DNA from: Frisingicoccus caecimuris
Lineage (GTDB): Bacteria > Bacillota > Clostridia > Lachnospirales > Lachnospiraceae
NCBI RefSeq assembly: GCF_004340975.1
Contig: NZ_SLXA01000009.1
Coordinates: 1 to 64,000, forward strand
Direction: 5' to 3'
DNA length: 64,000 nucleotides
How positions within the stretch are numbered: the first letter of the stretch is position 1; every line of letters starts with the position of its first letter. This document shows, one piece after another, positions 34,514-42,494 of the stretch. The position numbers and the translations under genes were made by a program. The notes under the pieces were generated by a model. It searched no databases. It saw nothing but the letters and a program-made list of their open reading frames with translations, and was not told where the DNA came from.

Positions 34514-34816
34514 AGCAACCTCCCTATTCCATATACGGAATCTGCACAACCCATTTTCCAGACAATTATAGCATAGGTTCTGTTTTCTGGTACACTTATC
34601 ATATAAATTATTACGTATAAAACGAAATCTTACCCAAAAACAGCTTACCTGCATAGCTGGTGTGGCGGCCAGCACCATTCATTCTTATGAATCGGGTAAT
34701 CGTTACCCATCCTATGGCGTTTTAATCAATTACCTGACTGACTACCCTGTTTTTCATCTATTAAAATGAAAATTTTCTTTTTCATCTCATAATTTACAGT
34801 TTATTTTAAATATCCA

Positions 34817-34845
34817 TTGAATTTTTCTGTCAAATCACATATAAT
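34817..34845 (+). promoter_or_regulatory. Promoter of the crotonase-CoA transferase operon
   Basis: TTGAAT (34817-34822) and TATAAT (34840-34845) with a 17-nt spacer, about 50 nt before the crotonase start. Confidence 0.7.
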
Positions 34846-34893
34846 ATAATTATGATATTTTTTTATCAATATGTATTGAAGGGGGTATTACAT

Positions 34894-35688
34894 ATGGAAC
34901 TGCAAAAACTGATTTATACCGTTGAAAATGGCGTGGCTATTGTTACGATGAACTACATGAAAAATCTCAATGCCATTGATGAACAGATGGCCGATGAATT
35001 AATGTACGTTGTCGACGCAGCCGAAAAGGACCCAAACGTCAAAGTCCTGGTTTTGAAAGGCTCTGACAGAGCATTTTCGGCCGGTGGAGATATCGGCTAT
35101 TTCTACCAGTTAATCCAAGCCGGAGGCGAAGTGAATATGGACGGGCTCATCGCCAAAGTCGGCATCGTTGCTGATGGATTGAAAAAGATGAGCAAGATGG
35201 TCATCACCTCTGTCTGCGGTGCAGCAGCAGGCGCCGGCGTGAGTCTCGCTCTTGGCGGCGATTTTATGATTTGTGCAGATAATGCAAAATTCATTCTGGC
35301 CTTCGTAAATATCGGTCTTGTTCCAGATACAGGTGCTACCTATCTGCTCTCCAAGGCCATCGGTGTATCTCGCACGATGGAACTGGCGGCTACAGGACGT
35401 CCTTTAGGAGCTGATGAAGCCAAAGCCCTCGGTCTGGCCTACAAAGTAACCACACCGGAAGAGCTCGATGAAGTAACGATGAAATTTGCCAGAAAACTGG
35501 CGGCCGGTCCACTTCTCTCCTACAAAAATATCAAAAAACAAATTTACGATGCAAACTATTCTGACTATAAACAATGGCTCGATAACACCGAAATCCCAAC
35601 TCAGCGTGAATGTGCCGCATCCATGGATTTCCAGGAAGGCTGCAAAGCATTTATAGAAAAACGCAAAGCTGTTTTTGAAGGTAAATAA
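34894..35688 (+). CDS. Enoyl-CoA hydratase/isomerase (crotonase family)
   Basis: 264-aa crotonase-fold enzyme. The oxyanion-hole segments are AFSAGGDIGYF and CGAAAGAGVSLAL. The active-site stretch FVNIGLVPDTGATYLL has the Asp of PaaG-type isomerases instead of the Glu of standard hydratases, so a double-bond isomerase or dual role is possible. The start at 34894 has GAAGGGGG upstream. Encoded ahead of both CoA-transferase subunits, it probably acts on the acyl-CoA that the transferase makes. Confidence 0.88.
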   Translation: MELQKLIYTVENGVAIVTMNYMKNLNAIDEQMADELMYVVDAAEKDPNVKVLVLKGSDRAFSAGGDIGYFYQLIQAGGEVNMDGLIAKVGIVADGLKKMSKMVITSVCGAAAGAGVSLALGGDFMICADNAKFILAFVNIGLVPDTGATYLLSKAIGVSRTMELAATGRPLGADEAKALGLAYKVTTPEELDEVTMKFARKLAAGPLLSYKNIKKQIYDANYSDYKQWLDNTEIPTQRECAASMDFQEGCKAFIEKRKAVFEGK

Positions 35689-35719
35689 CAAAAATATCTT
35701 ATGAAAGGTGGAAACTAAA

Positions 35720-36439
35720 TTGCTGTCTAAAGTAGTAACGATGGAAGAAATTCTCGAAAAATTCCATGATAATCAAACCATCATGTTCGGCGACTGGCAC
35801 GGTGAGTTCGCAGCGGACGATATCATCGACAGACTTCTTGAAAAAAACATTAAAGGTATCGACGCCATCGCTGTTTCCGCTGGTATGCCGGATCAGGGTG
35901 TCGGCAAACTTATTAAAGCAAAAATGGTAAAAAGCCTTATTACAACGCATATCGCCTACAATCCAATCGCCCGCGATCAGATGTTTGCCGGCGAACTCGA
36001 TATTGAATTCAGCCCTCAGGGTACATTTTCTGAACGCATCCGCTGCGGCGGCTTCGGACTTGGCGGATGTCTTACCCCGACCGGCGTGGGAACGGATGTG
36101 GAAAAAGGCAAACAGAAACTGACGATCAACGGTAAAGAATATCTTCTTGAGCTGCCTTTGCGTGCGGATATAGCACTCATTAAGGCAAGCAAGGCGGATA
36201 CGGCCGGCAACCTCTCCTTCCGCATGAATTCCAGAGCCATCTGCAGCAACATGGCCTTTGCCGCAGACCTGGTAATCGCTGAAGTTGAGGAACTGGTGGA
36301 ACTTGGCGAGCTTGGACCTGAGGAAATTCAGGTTCCGGCACCAGTCGTTGATATGGTCTATGTAAGAACCGGTGAAACCCGGCATATGTGCCCGATGTGG
36401 CAACGTTTAAAAGCAAAAGCAGAAGGAGGTAAAGAGTAA
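35720..36439 (+). CDS. CoA-transferase subunit A (AtoD/GctA-like)
   Basis: 239-aa alpha subunit of a family I CoA-transferase. The glycine-rich GGFGLGGCLTPTGVGT binds CoA, and the fold continues with ADIALIKASKADTAGNLSF. A TTG at 35720 has AGGTGG 8 nt upstream; a GTG at 35708 is also possible. TAA and the ATG of subunit B overlap. It moves CoA between acyl groups; the acyl partners cannot be read from sequence. Confidence 0.88.
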   Translation: MLSKVVTMEEILEKFHDNQTIMFGDWHGEFAADDIIDRLLEKNIKGIDAIAVSAGMPDQGVGKLIKAKMVKSLITTHIAYNPIARDQMFAGELDIEFSPQGTFSERIRCGGFGLGGCLTPTGVGTDVEKGKQKLTINGKEYLLELPLRADIALIKASKADTAGNLSFRMNSRAICSNMAFAADLVIAEVEELVELGELGPEEIQVPAPVVDMVYVRTGETRHMCPMWQRLKAKAEGGKE

Positions 36440-37098
36440 TGGCAGAACTGACTGGACGTGCACTTATTGCATCTCGTTGTGCAAAATTCTTTAAAGACGG
36501 CGATTTTGTAAATCTTGGAATCGGCGTTCCTCTGATGTGTGTCAATTATCTTCCGGAAGGTGTAGACCTCTGGCTCGAAGCCGAAATCGGTACAGTAGGC
36601 AGCGGACCTTCTCCAAAATGGAGCGATGTGGATATCGATATCATCGATGCGGGCGGTATGCCAGCTTCCGTCATCAAAGGCGGCAGTGTCTATGAACATC
36701 CGACCGGATTCGGTCTCATCCGTGGCGGCCATATCGATATCGCTGTTCTCGGGACACTACAGGTAGATCAGGAAGGCAATATTGCCAACTGGACCATTCC
36801 GGGTAAGCTAGTCCCGGGTATGGGCGGTGCCATGGACCTTTGTGCCGGTGTAAAGAAGATCATCGTTGCCACCGATCACTGTGAAAAAAATGGCGATTCT
36901 AAAATACTCAAAAAATGTACTCTCCCTCTGACCGGAAGTAAATGTGTCACAGATATTGTGACCGAACGATGCTATTTTGAAGTTACTCCGGAAGGATTGG
37001 TCTTAAGAGAACTGGCTCCAGGCTACACCGTTGAAGACATTCTTGCATGCACTGATGCGGATGTTATTGTCCCTGATGAAATCGGCGTTATGCAATAA
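36439..37098 (+). CDS. CoA-transferase subunit B (AtoA/GctB-like)
   Basis: 219-aa beta subunit. The catalytic Glu is expected in LEAEIGTVGSGP, a variant of the usual S-E-N-G motif. GGHIDIAVLGTLQVDQEGN and the GAMDLCAGVKKIIV loop are typical. AGAAGGAGG precedes the ATG. The Ile where most enzymes have Asn next to the motif may reflect unusual substrate use. A terminator follows. Confidence 0.9.
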   Translation: MAELTGRALIASRCAKFFKDGDFVNLGIGVPLMCVNYLPEGVDLWLEAEIGTVGSGPSPKWSDVDIDIIDAGGMPASVIKGGSVYEHPTGFGLIRGGHIDIAVLGTLQVDQEGNIANWTIPGKLVPGMGGAMDLCAGVKKIIVATDHCEKNGDSKILKKCTLPLTGSKCVTDIVTERCYFEVTPEGLVLRELAPGYTVEDILACTDADVIVPDEIGVMQ

Positions 37099-37105
37099 TA
37101 AAATC

Positions 37106-37130
37106 GGGCTGCTGATTTTTTCAGCAGCCC
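37106..37130 (+). terminator. Bidirectional terminator between the CoA-transferase and XRE genes
   Basis: GGGCTGCTGA (37106-37115) and TCAGCAGCCC (37121-37130) form a 10-bp stem. On the minus strand it is followed by A/T-rich GATTTTATTA, on the plus strand by ATTCTTG. It serves both convergent genes. Confidence 0.75.
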
Positions 37131-37148
37131 ATTCTTGTACAGTCAATA

Positions 37149-37736
37149 TCAAAAAAATATCTCCAGTAATTTAAACAAAATCATTGTCACTACAAAACCA
37201 ATCGTCCCGGATATGAGCACCTTCAATATGTCCTGATAGGGCCGTTTTGCCTCCTCCTGTTTCCGGGCAATCTCATCCAGACGCTCCCCATTACAAAATG
37301 CAAGTATTTCCTTATAGGTTTGGATATTATTCCGTTTTTTATAGCCTTCTACCTTAAAAGCAAAAATCATCGTAATAGTAAAAAGTACACATGTGATCGC
37401 TATGCCGTAAACCCCCAGAAAATAGGCCAGTGGTGCCACTGTCACTACCGTCCCCAAAAGCAATACCGAAAAAATACCTCCGTAGAAATTAAACTCTCTA
37501 ATCTCTTTTTTGCTCACTGTTTCTCTCATCATCTCTAAATCTCCTTTAATTAATTGATCCAGAGATACATTAAATAATGAACTCAACAACAGCAGGCTGT
37601 GAATATCCGGATAGCTTTTGCCTGTTTCCCAATTGGAAATTGTCTGCCTCGTAACATATACCTTTTCGGCCAATTCCTCCTGAGATAAATTCATCATCGT
37701 ACGATACTTTTTAATTTGTTTGTTCAGTTCCATCAT
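37149..37736 (-). CDS. Membrane-anchored XRE-family regulator
   Basis: 195-aa protein. An HTH domain at residues 5-60 (LSQEELAEKVYVTRQTISNW) is followed by three hydrophobic helices (about 90-112, 113-133, 172-194). HTH proteins with membrane helices occur in Firmicutes near stress and transport genes. The ATG at 37736 has AGGAGG 7 nt upstream, followed by a second in-frame ATG. No obvious target is adjacent. Confidence 0.85.
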   Translation of the reverse strand: MMELNKQIKKYRTMMNLSQEELAEKVYVTRQTISNWETGKSYPDIHSLLLLSSLFNVSLDQLIKGDLEMMRETVSKKEIREFNFYGGIFSVLLLGTVVTVAPLAYFLGVYGIAITCVLFTITMIFAFKVEGYKKRNNIQTYKEILAFCNGERLDEIARKQEEAKRPYQDILKVLISGTIGFVVTMILFKLLEIFF

Positions 37737-37845
37737 GTAATTACCTCCTGATCTGCTTCCAGCATAGGTCATTATTGTTGTTTCGTCTATCAAAAGAGGT
37801 TAACATCGATTCAAAACGTCATGTCAAAAGGTTTTGACTCCCCCA

Positions 37846-38526
37846 TTACATCAATCCATACTCCGATGTCTCAACATTGAGTACAAAATAATTGCGGTTT
37901 ACAGTTAATACTCCTTCTTTCTGCATCTTACTCAACTCATTGGACATGGCACTCCGGTCTACACTCAGATAATCGGCCAGCTGCTGCCGATTAAATGGAA
38001 TAGAAAAATTCAAACTTCCCTGCCGGGCAGCCTGATAGGACAGATAGGAAAGGAGCCTTCCCCGGATAGACTTTGATGTGGTATGGAAAATACGACGTGA
38101 AAGGTTCAGATTTTTCTGTGCCGATATCGTTAACAAATTTTGTATGAGCCGCCCGTGAGAATGGCACTCTCCCGAACATGTTTGCAGGCCCTCACTCACA
38201 TTTAAAAAAAGGACCTCCACATTCTCCGATGCCACAACGCTGACCATCATCGGCTCTCCCGGGACACAGGCATACGTTTCAGCAAACACCTGTCCCGGAC
38301 CAATATTATCCAAAATGCTTTTATTTCCCCAAACATCATCATTTTCAATGTTCACACTTCCAGTCAGGACAAGCCCCAGACTCTGAACCAACTCACCTGC
38401 CCGAAAAATCACTTCACCTTTTGAAAAATGCTGTTGCTTTGCACCAAGACAATCAAGCATCTTCTCAATTTCTTCCTCTGTCATTCCCCGAAACAAAGTC
38501 GTTTTCGACAAAAAATTAAAATTCAA
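37846..38526 (-). CDS. Crp/Fnr-family transcriptional regulator
   Basis: 226-aa regulator. A cyclic-nucleotide-type beta barrel (residues 10-125) is followed by a winged helix (FNRQQLADYLSVDRSAMSN). It lacks an N-terminal FNR cysteine cluster; Cys residues lie instead in the barrel's hinge (LQTCSGECHSHG), which could bind a cofactor. It is divergent from the ferredoxin gene, and the palindromic sites between them suggest that it controls both. Confidence 0.9.
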   Translation of the reverse strand: MNFNFLSKTTLFRGMTEEEIEKMLDCLGAKQQHFSKGEVIFRAGELVQSLGLVLTGSVNIENDDVWGNKSILDNIGPGQVFAETYACVPGEPMMVSVVASENVEVLFLNVSEGLQTCSGECHSHGRLIQNLLTISAQKNLNLSRRIFHTTSKSIRGRLLSYLSYQAARQGSLNFSIPFNRQQLADYLSVDRSAMSNELSKMQKEGVLTVNRNYFVLNVETSEYGLM

Positions 38527-38541
38527 ATTTTTACTCCCTTC

Positions 38542-38567
38542 GTTGTTAAAACAACATACTTGTTGTT
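38542..38567. promoter_or_regulatory. Triple half-site operator between Crp/Fnr and ferredoxin genes
   Basis: Three alternating half-sites GTTGTT, AACAAC, GTTGTT occur at 38542, 38550 and 38562. They make two overlapping palindromes: one with a 2-nt centre and one (38550-38567) with a 6-nt centre. The second has the spacing expected of a Crp/Fnr dimer site. They lie just upstream of the regulator's start and ahead of a TATACT (38578-38583) for the ferredoxin gene. Confidence 0.65.
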
Positions 38568-38631
38568 GCTATTGTATTATACTGTCCTCATGAAGTCAAT
38601 AAACAAGCAATAATGACAGGAGGATATCCAT

Positions 38632-39357
38632 ATGATCCGTAAAATTATAAACATCAATGAAGAAAAATGTAACGGCTGCGGCCTCTGTGCCCAGACTTGT
38701 CATGAAGGTGCCATCGGCATGTTCCATGGCAAGGCAAAGCTTTTAAGAGATGACTATTGCGATGGCCTGGGAGATTGCCTTCCGGCCTGTCCTACCGGCG
38801 CCATCACTTTTATTGAACGTGAAGCTGCCGCATATGATGAAGCTGCCGTTATAGAAAATAAGAAGAGACAACAGCAAACTGCTGAAAAGCCATTGGCCTG
38901 CGGCTGTCCGGGAAGCCAATCCCGTCAGATTCAGCGCGATAATGCACCTTCCGAACCATCCAGGACTCCTGCCTCTGACCAGGCTGTACCTTCCCAGCTC
39001 CGTCAATGGCCGGTTCAGATTAAACTGGCTCCTGTGAATGCACCTTACTTTAACGGCGCGCATCTGCTGATTGCTGCTGACTGTACTGCCTATGCCTATG
39101 GCAATTTTCATCAGAATTACATCCGCGGTAAAATCACCCTTATTGGCTGTCCAAAATTGGATGAGGGCGACTACAGTGAAAAACTGACTGAAATCGTCAA
39201 AAATAATGATATTAAAAGTCTCACTGTTGTGCGAATGGAAGTTCCATGCTGTGGAGGTATTGAGCGAGCTGCTGTCACAGCCTTAAAGAACAGCGGTAAA
39301 TTCATTCCATGGCAGGTCGTTACGATTTCCACAGACGGCCGTGTTCTTGAATTATAA
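38632..39357 (+). CDS. Ferredoxin-like 4Fe-4S protein with Cys-rich C-terminal domain
   Basis: 241-aa protein. Two cluster motifs at the N-terminus (CNGCGLCAQTC near residue 13 and CDGLGDCLPACPTGA near 40) are of bacterial ferredoxin type. A Gln/Ala linker then carries CGCPG. The C-terminal domain has IGCPKLD and VPCCGG, similar to proteins annotated as ATP-binding or hydroxylamine reductase-associated ferredoxins. Predicted role is electron transfer under anaerobic or nitrosative stress, controlled by the divergent Crp/Fnr protein. Confidence 0.85.
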   Translation: MIRKIININEEKCNGCGLCAQTCHEGAIGMFHGKAKLLRDDYCDGLGDCLPACPTGAITFIEREAAAYDEAAVIENKKRQQQTAEKPLACGCPGSQSRQIQRDNAPSEPSRTPASDQAVPSQLRQWPVQIKLAPVNAPYFNGAHLLIAADCTAYAYGNFHQNYIRGKITLIGCPKLDEGDYSEKLTEIVKNNDIKSLTVVRMEVPCCGGIERAAVTALKNSGKFIPWQVVTISTDGRVLEL

Positions 39358-39379
39358 AAATACGCTCTTCATACACAAG

Positions 39380-39420
39380 AGCAGCCATCCCGACCTTAAT
39401 CGTCAGAATGGCTGCTTTTG
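39380..39420 (+). terminator. Intrinsic terminator of the ferredoxin gene
   Basis: AGCAGCCAT (39380-39388) and ATGGCTGCT (39408-39416) form a 9-bp stem followed by TTTTG. Confidence 0.75.
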
Positions 39421-39447
39421 TAATTACATAACCGCCTCCAATACTAA

Positions 39448-41307
39448 TTACTTAAATTCGTATTTATATTCGCCTGTGGCCGGGTCATAAATCAGACGGC
39501 TGTGGGCGCCTTCCAGAACAACCGGTTCCGGTTCAACCGCTGGTATTTCCGGTTCTGCTGATATTTCCACCTCTGCTTCTGGTGCTTCTGGTTCAACCGT
39601 CGATATCTCTGATTCTGCCGTCGGAAGCTCTATCGTTTCTGACGTTACCACATTTTCCGGAAATTCCTCACTGGTTGACGCTTCCATGTTTTCCGGAGGC
39701 TCTACATTCTCTGTACCTGCTTCCGAAGATTCCACAGCAGGCTCTTCATCAATCAAAGGCGTTTCTTCAGGAACAACTTCCTCCGCATCAATTGCTGCTG
39801 TGACGACTGCTGCAGCAGCATGGTCAGTTTCTTCCTTCATTGCCGATAAAGCTTTATCTTCCTCCTTCGAAACCCGGGCATATATTTGACGCATATCTTC
39901 ATCATCGTCATCATCGCCCGGACCTGCCGCTGCCTGTCGGTCAGAAATTATTTTCGCAGTCGCAATTGCCCCTAAAAGAACAACAATCACAGTAATAACG
40001 ATCAGCACCCATCGAATCGGGAATTTTGGACTTTGATCCTTCTGAATCAATGGTGTCTTCAATGATTCACTTTCTTTATCATTATTTTCACCTTTGGTTT
40101 CTTTTTTAATCATACTCTCCCGGCTTTCAGGTTCCAGAGTTTCTCTCGTCTCCCGTGGAACAGTAACACCAGAAGTATTGCTTCCGTCATCACTATAGTA
40201 TCCTGCCATCGGAACCGCCGGAACACCATAATAAACATTACCTTCACCATTATTGACCGGCATATGAATGCCGCCACTGTTATCTCTGTCGACAGGATTT
40301 TGAATATTTCCGCTGCCGCCGGAACTTTCTCCGTTATTGTTTGTCGGTCGCTGTGCATAATTCACCTGAAGCGTTGCCTGAGTATAATTACCAGCTTTAT
40401 CACGGACAAGAACCGTATAATCGCCCGCTGCCGTGACCACATGCATCGCATCATTTGTCCAGCTCATACCACCATCCCAGGAATATGGTTGATCTGCCAA
40501 CCCTGAGCTGATATCAGAAGCGCTGGCTATCAAAATCACACTTCCGCCTTCACCTTCATACAAAACACCACCATCTGCAATACTGACCCGCACAGTTGGA
40601 TCCGATTTATCAATATTATCCACCGTGATATTCTGTCTTGTTTCGTTCCCCAGAGCATCTCTGACAACAAAATCAATCGTCGCATTTTCTTCAAATGTAA
40701 TAAAATTATCTTTTGTCCAGTTCTTTCCTCCATCAAAAGAATAGGCCCCTTCCGGATGAAGGCCGCTGCCATGGACCCTGTCAGCATTCGCTGTTTTACC
40801 GACATTTTCTGTCGTCGTGTTGTTTTGTTTCTCTGGCTGATAATCCTCACATTCAACCGTAACTTTCACTGGACTACTGGTCCATTCCGATGTATCCTTA
40901 ACCACATTAATTATTTCTGGTCCGGTTGTATCGATATTTTCAACATCTATTTGAATATCATCCGATGCAGCCCCACTGTTTTCCGCCGGTTTCCATTTTA
41001 CCGTATAAAGCCCATTTTCTGTGACCGTGTAACTTTCAGCCGTCAGTGTATCCGCATTTTTATCATTTTGCCACAAAAATGAAAACTCCGGCAGAACCTT
41101 GCCGTCATCCGGAACTGCCGAAGCCTTCAAAATAACTTCTTTCGTCCATTCTCCCGTATTTTTTTCACAACTGAATACCCCTATCTGCTGCTGTTTTGTA
41201 TCTTTGATCGGCTGATTGTATTCCGTCTGTTCCGCTCCATAAACAACTGCAGGAACAGACAAAGCTATTAACAGGCCGGTTGCTGCAATTTTCTTAATCG
41301 CTGTCAT
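39448..41307 (-). CDS. Ig-like surface protein with one membrane helix and long acidic cytoplasmic tail
   Basis: 619 aa. A signal peptide (about 1-24, ending VYGA) opens the protein. Extracellular Ig-like repeats follow (about 45-125, 126-232, 233-317), each closing with a VENID or VDNID-type strand and carrying D-x-x-GN-type turns (RDALGN, RDKAGN). A Gly/Asn/Pro-rich linker leads to one membrane helix (about 433-455, WVLIVITVIVVLLGAIATAK). A 164-residue tail follows: it starts DDDDDED, is rich in Glu, Pro and Ala, and ends LIYDPATGEYKYEFK. There is no LPxTG sorting signal. I know of no characterised homologue. Confidence 0.85.
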   Translation of the reverse strand: MTAIKKIAATGLLIALSVPAVVYGAEQTEYNQPIKDTKQQQIGVFSCEKNTGEWTKEVILKASAVPDDGKVLPEFSFLWQNDKNADTLTAESYTVTENGLYTVKWKPAENSGAASDDIQIDVENIDTTGPEIINVVKDTSEWTSSPVKVTVECEDYQPEKQNNTTTENVGKTANADRVHGSGLHPEGAYSFDGGKNWTKDNFITFEENATIDFVVRDALGNETRQNITVDNIDKSDPTVRVSIADGGVLYEGEGGSVILIASASDISSGLADQPYSWDGGMSWTNDAMHVVTAAGDYTVLVRDKAGNYTQATLQVNYAQRPTNNNGESSGGSGNIQNPVDRDNSGGIHMPVNNGEGNVYYGVPAVPMAGYYSDDGSNTSGVTVPRETRETLEPESRESMIKKETKGENNDKESESLKTPLIQKDQSPKFPIRWVLIVITVIVVLLGAIATAKIISDRQAAAGPGDDDDDEDMRQIYARVSKEEDKALSAMKEETDHAAAAVVTAAIDAEEVVPEETPLIDEEPAVESSEAGTENVEPPENMEASTSEEFPENVVTSETIELPTAESEISTVEPEAPEAEVEISAEPEIPAVEPEPVVLEGAHSRLIYDPATGEYKYEFK

Positions 41308-41353
41308 TCTTCCAACGTGCCTCCTGAATGTTTGTATTTCTTCACATTAATAT

Positions 41354-41384
41354 ATAATACCACCAGGAGTGGGGGGTAGGTCAA
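41354..41384 (-). promoter_or_regulatory. Candidate promoter of the surface-protein gene
   Basis: TTGACC (41379-41384) and TATTAT (41354-41359) on the minus strand, with a long 19-nt spacer containing an unusual run of C (CCTACCCCCC). The over-long spacer may require an activator. Confidence 0.45.
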
Positions 41385-41466
41385 GAGAAAATGTCGAGTT
41401 TTGTAATATTTATTTAATTTTTATGAAATATAGTTAATTTCTATATACATTTTTTTAACATATTGT

Positions 41467-42423
41467 TTAAAATTCGTTTTTAAGGCTTCGTGTAAACAGG
41501 GCATCTAACGCTTCTGACGGTTCCCGGTTTTCATACAAAACTTCATAGACAGTATGACAAATCGGAAGCTCCACGCCATATTCCTTTTCCAGCCGCATCA
41601 AAGCCTTTACCGTAAAATAACCTTCCGCCAGATCATCGCTCTGCTTTCCCTGTACAAATAATTCGCCAAAACGCCGATTATGACTGAATTCAGAAAAAAC
41701 CGTAGCCTCATAATCACCTAAATGACACAAGCCATAGGCCGATAACTCATTGCCGCCCATTGCTTTGATCAGCCGGGCAACCTCTCTGGTCCCCCGGGAC
41801 ATCAGAGCTCCCTTTAATGTGGACAAATGAAAGCCATCCAACATTCCCGCAGCGATGCCAATGACATTTTTCGCAGCAGCTCCGATTTCATTTCCAATCA
41901 GATCCTGGCCATAATAAAAGCGAATCAATGTGCTGGAAAATTCTTTTACAAGCAGAGATTTTGTCTCTTCATCCGAGCTGTCAATCACCATACAGTTTGG
42001 TATGCCCTTTGTAAATTCCTGAACATGCCCCGGCCCTAACCAGACAGCCACCGAATTCGAGCTATCCAGATTTTCCCCGGCAATCTGGGATAAACGGCGT
42101 CCGGTCTCAATTTCAATTCCTTTCATACAAAGGACAACCTTCTTATCCGCCAGATTCAGAATTTTCAATTCGTCCATCAGCTTTTGAAGTCCCTGAGAAT
42201 TAATGGATATAATAATAACCTCAGAATCCGCCGCAGCGGATAAATCCGTTGTCAGTCCCACGGATTCCGGCAAAGTCAGCAGGTTATTCTTCCGTTCCTT
42301 TAAAAATCGCTGCATATGGACAGAGCTTTCCCTTCCATATAGAAATACCTGATGTCCGATAGAATCCAGATACCAGGTAATAAACGAACCCCAACGTCCG
42401 CAGCCAATCACTGTAATCTTCAT
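41467..42423 (-). CDS. gpsA: NAD(P)H-dependent glycerol-3-phosphate dehydrogenase
   Basis: 318-aa enzyme that reduces dihydroxyacetone phosphate to sn-glycerol 3-phosphate for phospholipid synthesis. The N-terminal Rossmann loop is ITVIGCGRWGSF (GxGxWG). The catalytic-domain signature NEIGAAAKNVIGIAAGM carries the conserved Lys, and SRGTREVARL follows. The ATG at 42423 has GGAGGAGA upstream. The next gene upstream is separated by 71 nt with a weak hairpin (42466-42486). Length fits GpsA. Confidence 0.9.
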   Translation of the reverse strand: MKITVIGCGRWGSFITWYLDSIGHQVFLYGRESSVHMQRFLKERKNNLLTLPESVGLTTDLSAAADSEVIIISINSQGLQKLMDELKILNLADKKVVLCMKGIEIETGRRLSQIAGENLDSSNSVAVWLGPGHVQEFTKGIPNCMVIDSSDEETKSLLVKEFSSTLIRFYYGQDLIGNEIGAAAKNVIGIAAGMLDGFHLSTLKGALMSRGTREVARLIKAMGGNELSAYGLCHLGDYEATVFSEFSHNRRFGELFVQGKQSDDLAEGYFTVKALMRLEKEYGVELPICHTVYEVLYENREPSEALDALFTRSLKNEF

Positions 42424-42494
42424 CTCTTCGTCTCCTCCATACAATGATGTGTTATAAAGAATTAAGCGCGGTGCGATGCACCACGCTTTTCATT

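Noticed and set aside
34694-34708. GGGTAA/TTACCC palindrome as a terminator
   Set aside because: The stem is 6 bp with no T-run on either strand. It may be an operator, but nothing supports a particular protein.
42466-42486. GC-rich hairpin as a terminator
   Set aside because: A mismatch in the stem and a T-run only on the opposite strand to the flanking genes make the role unclear.
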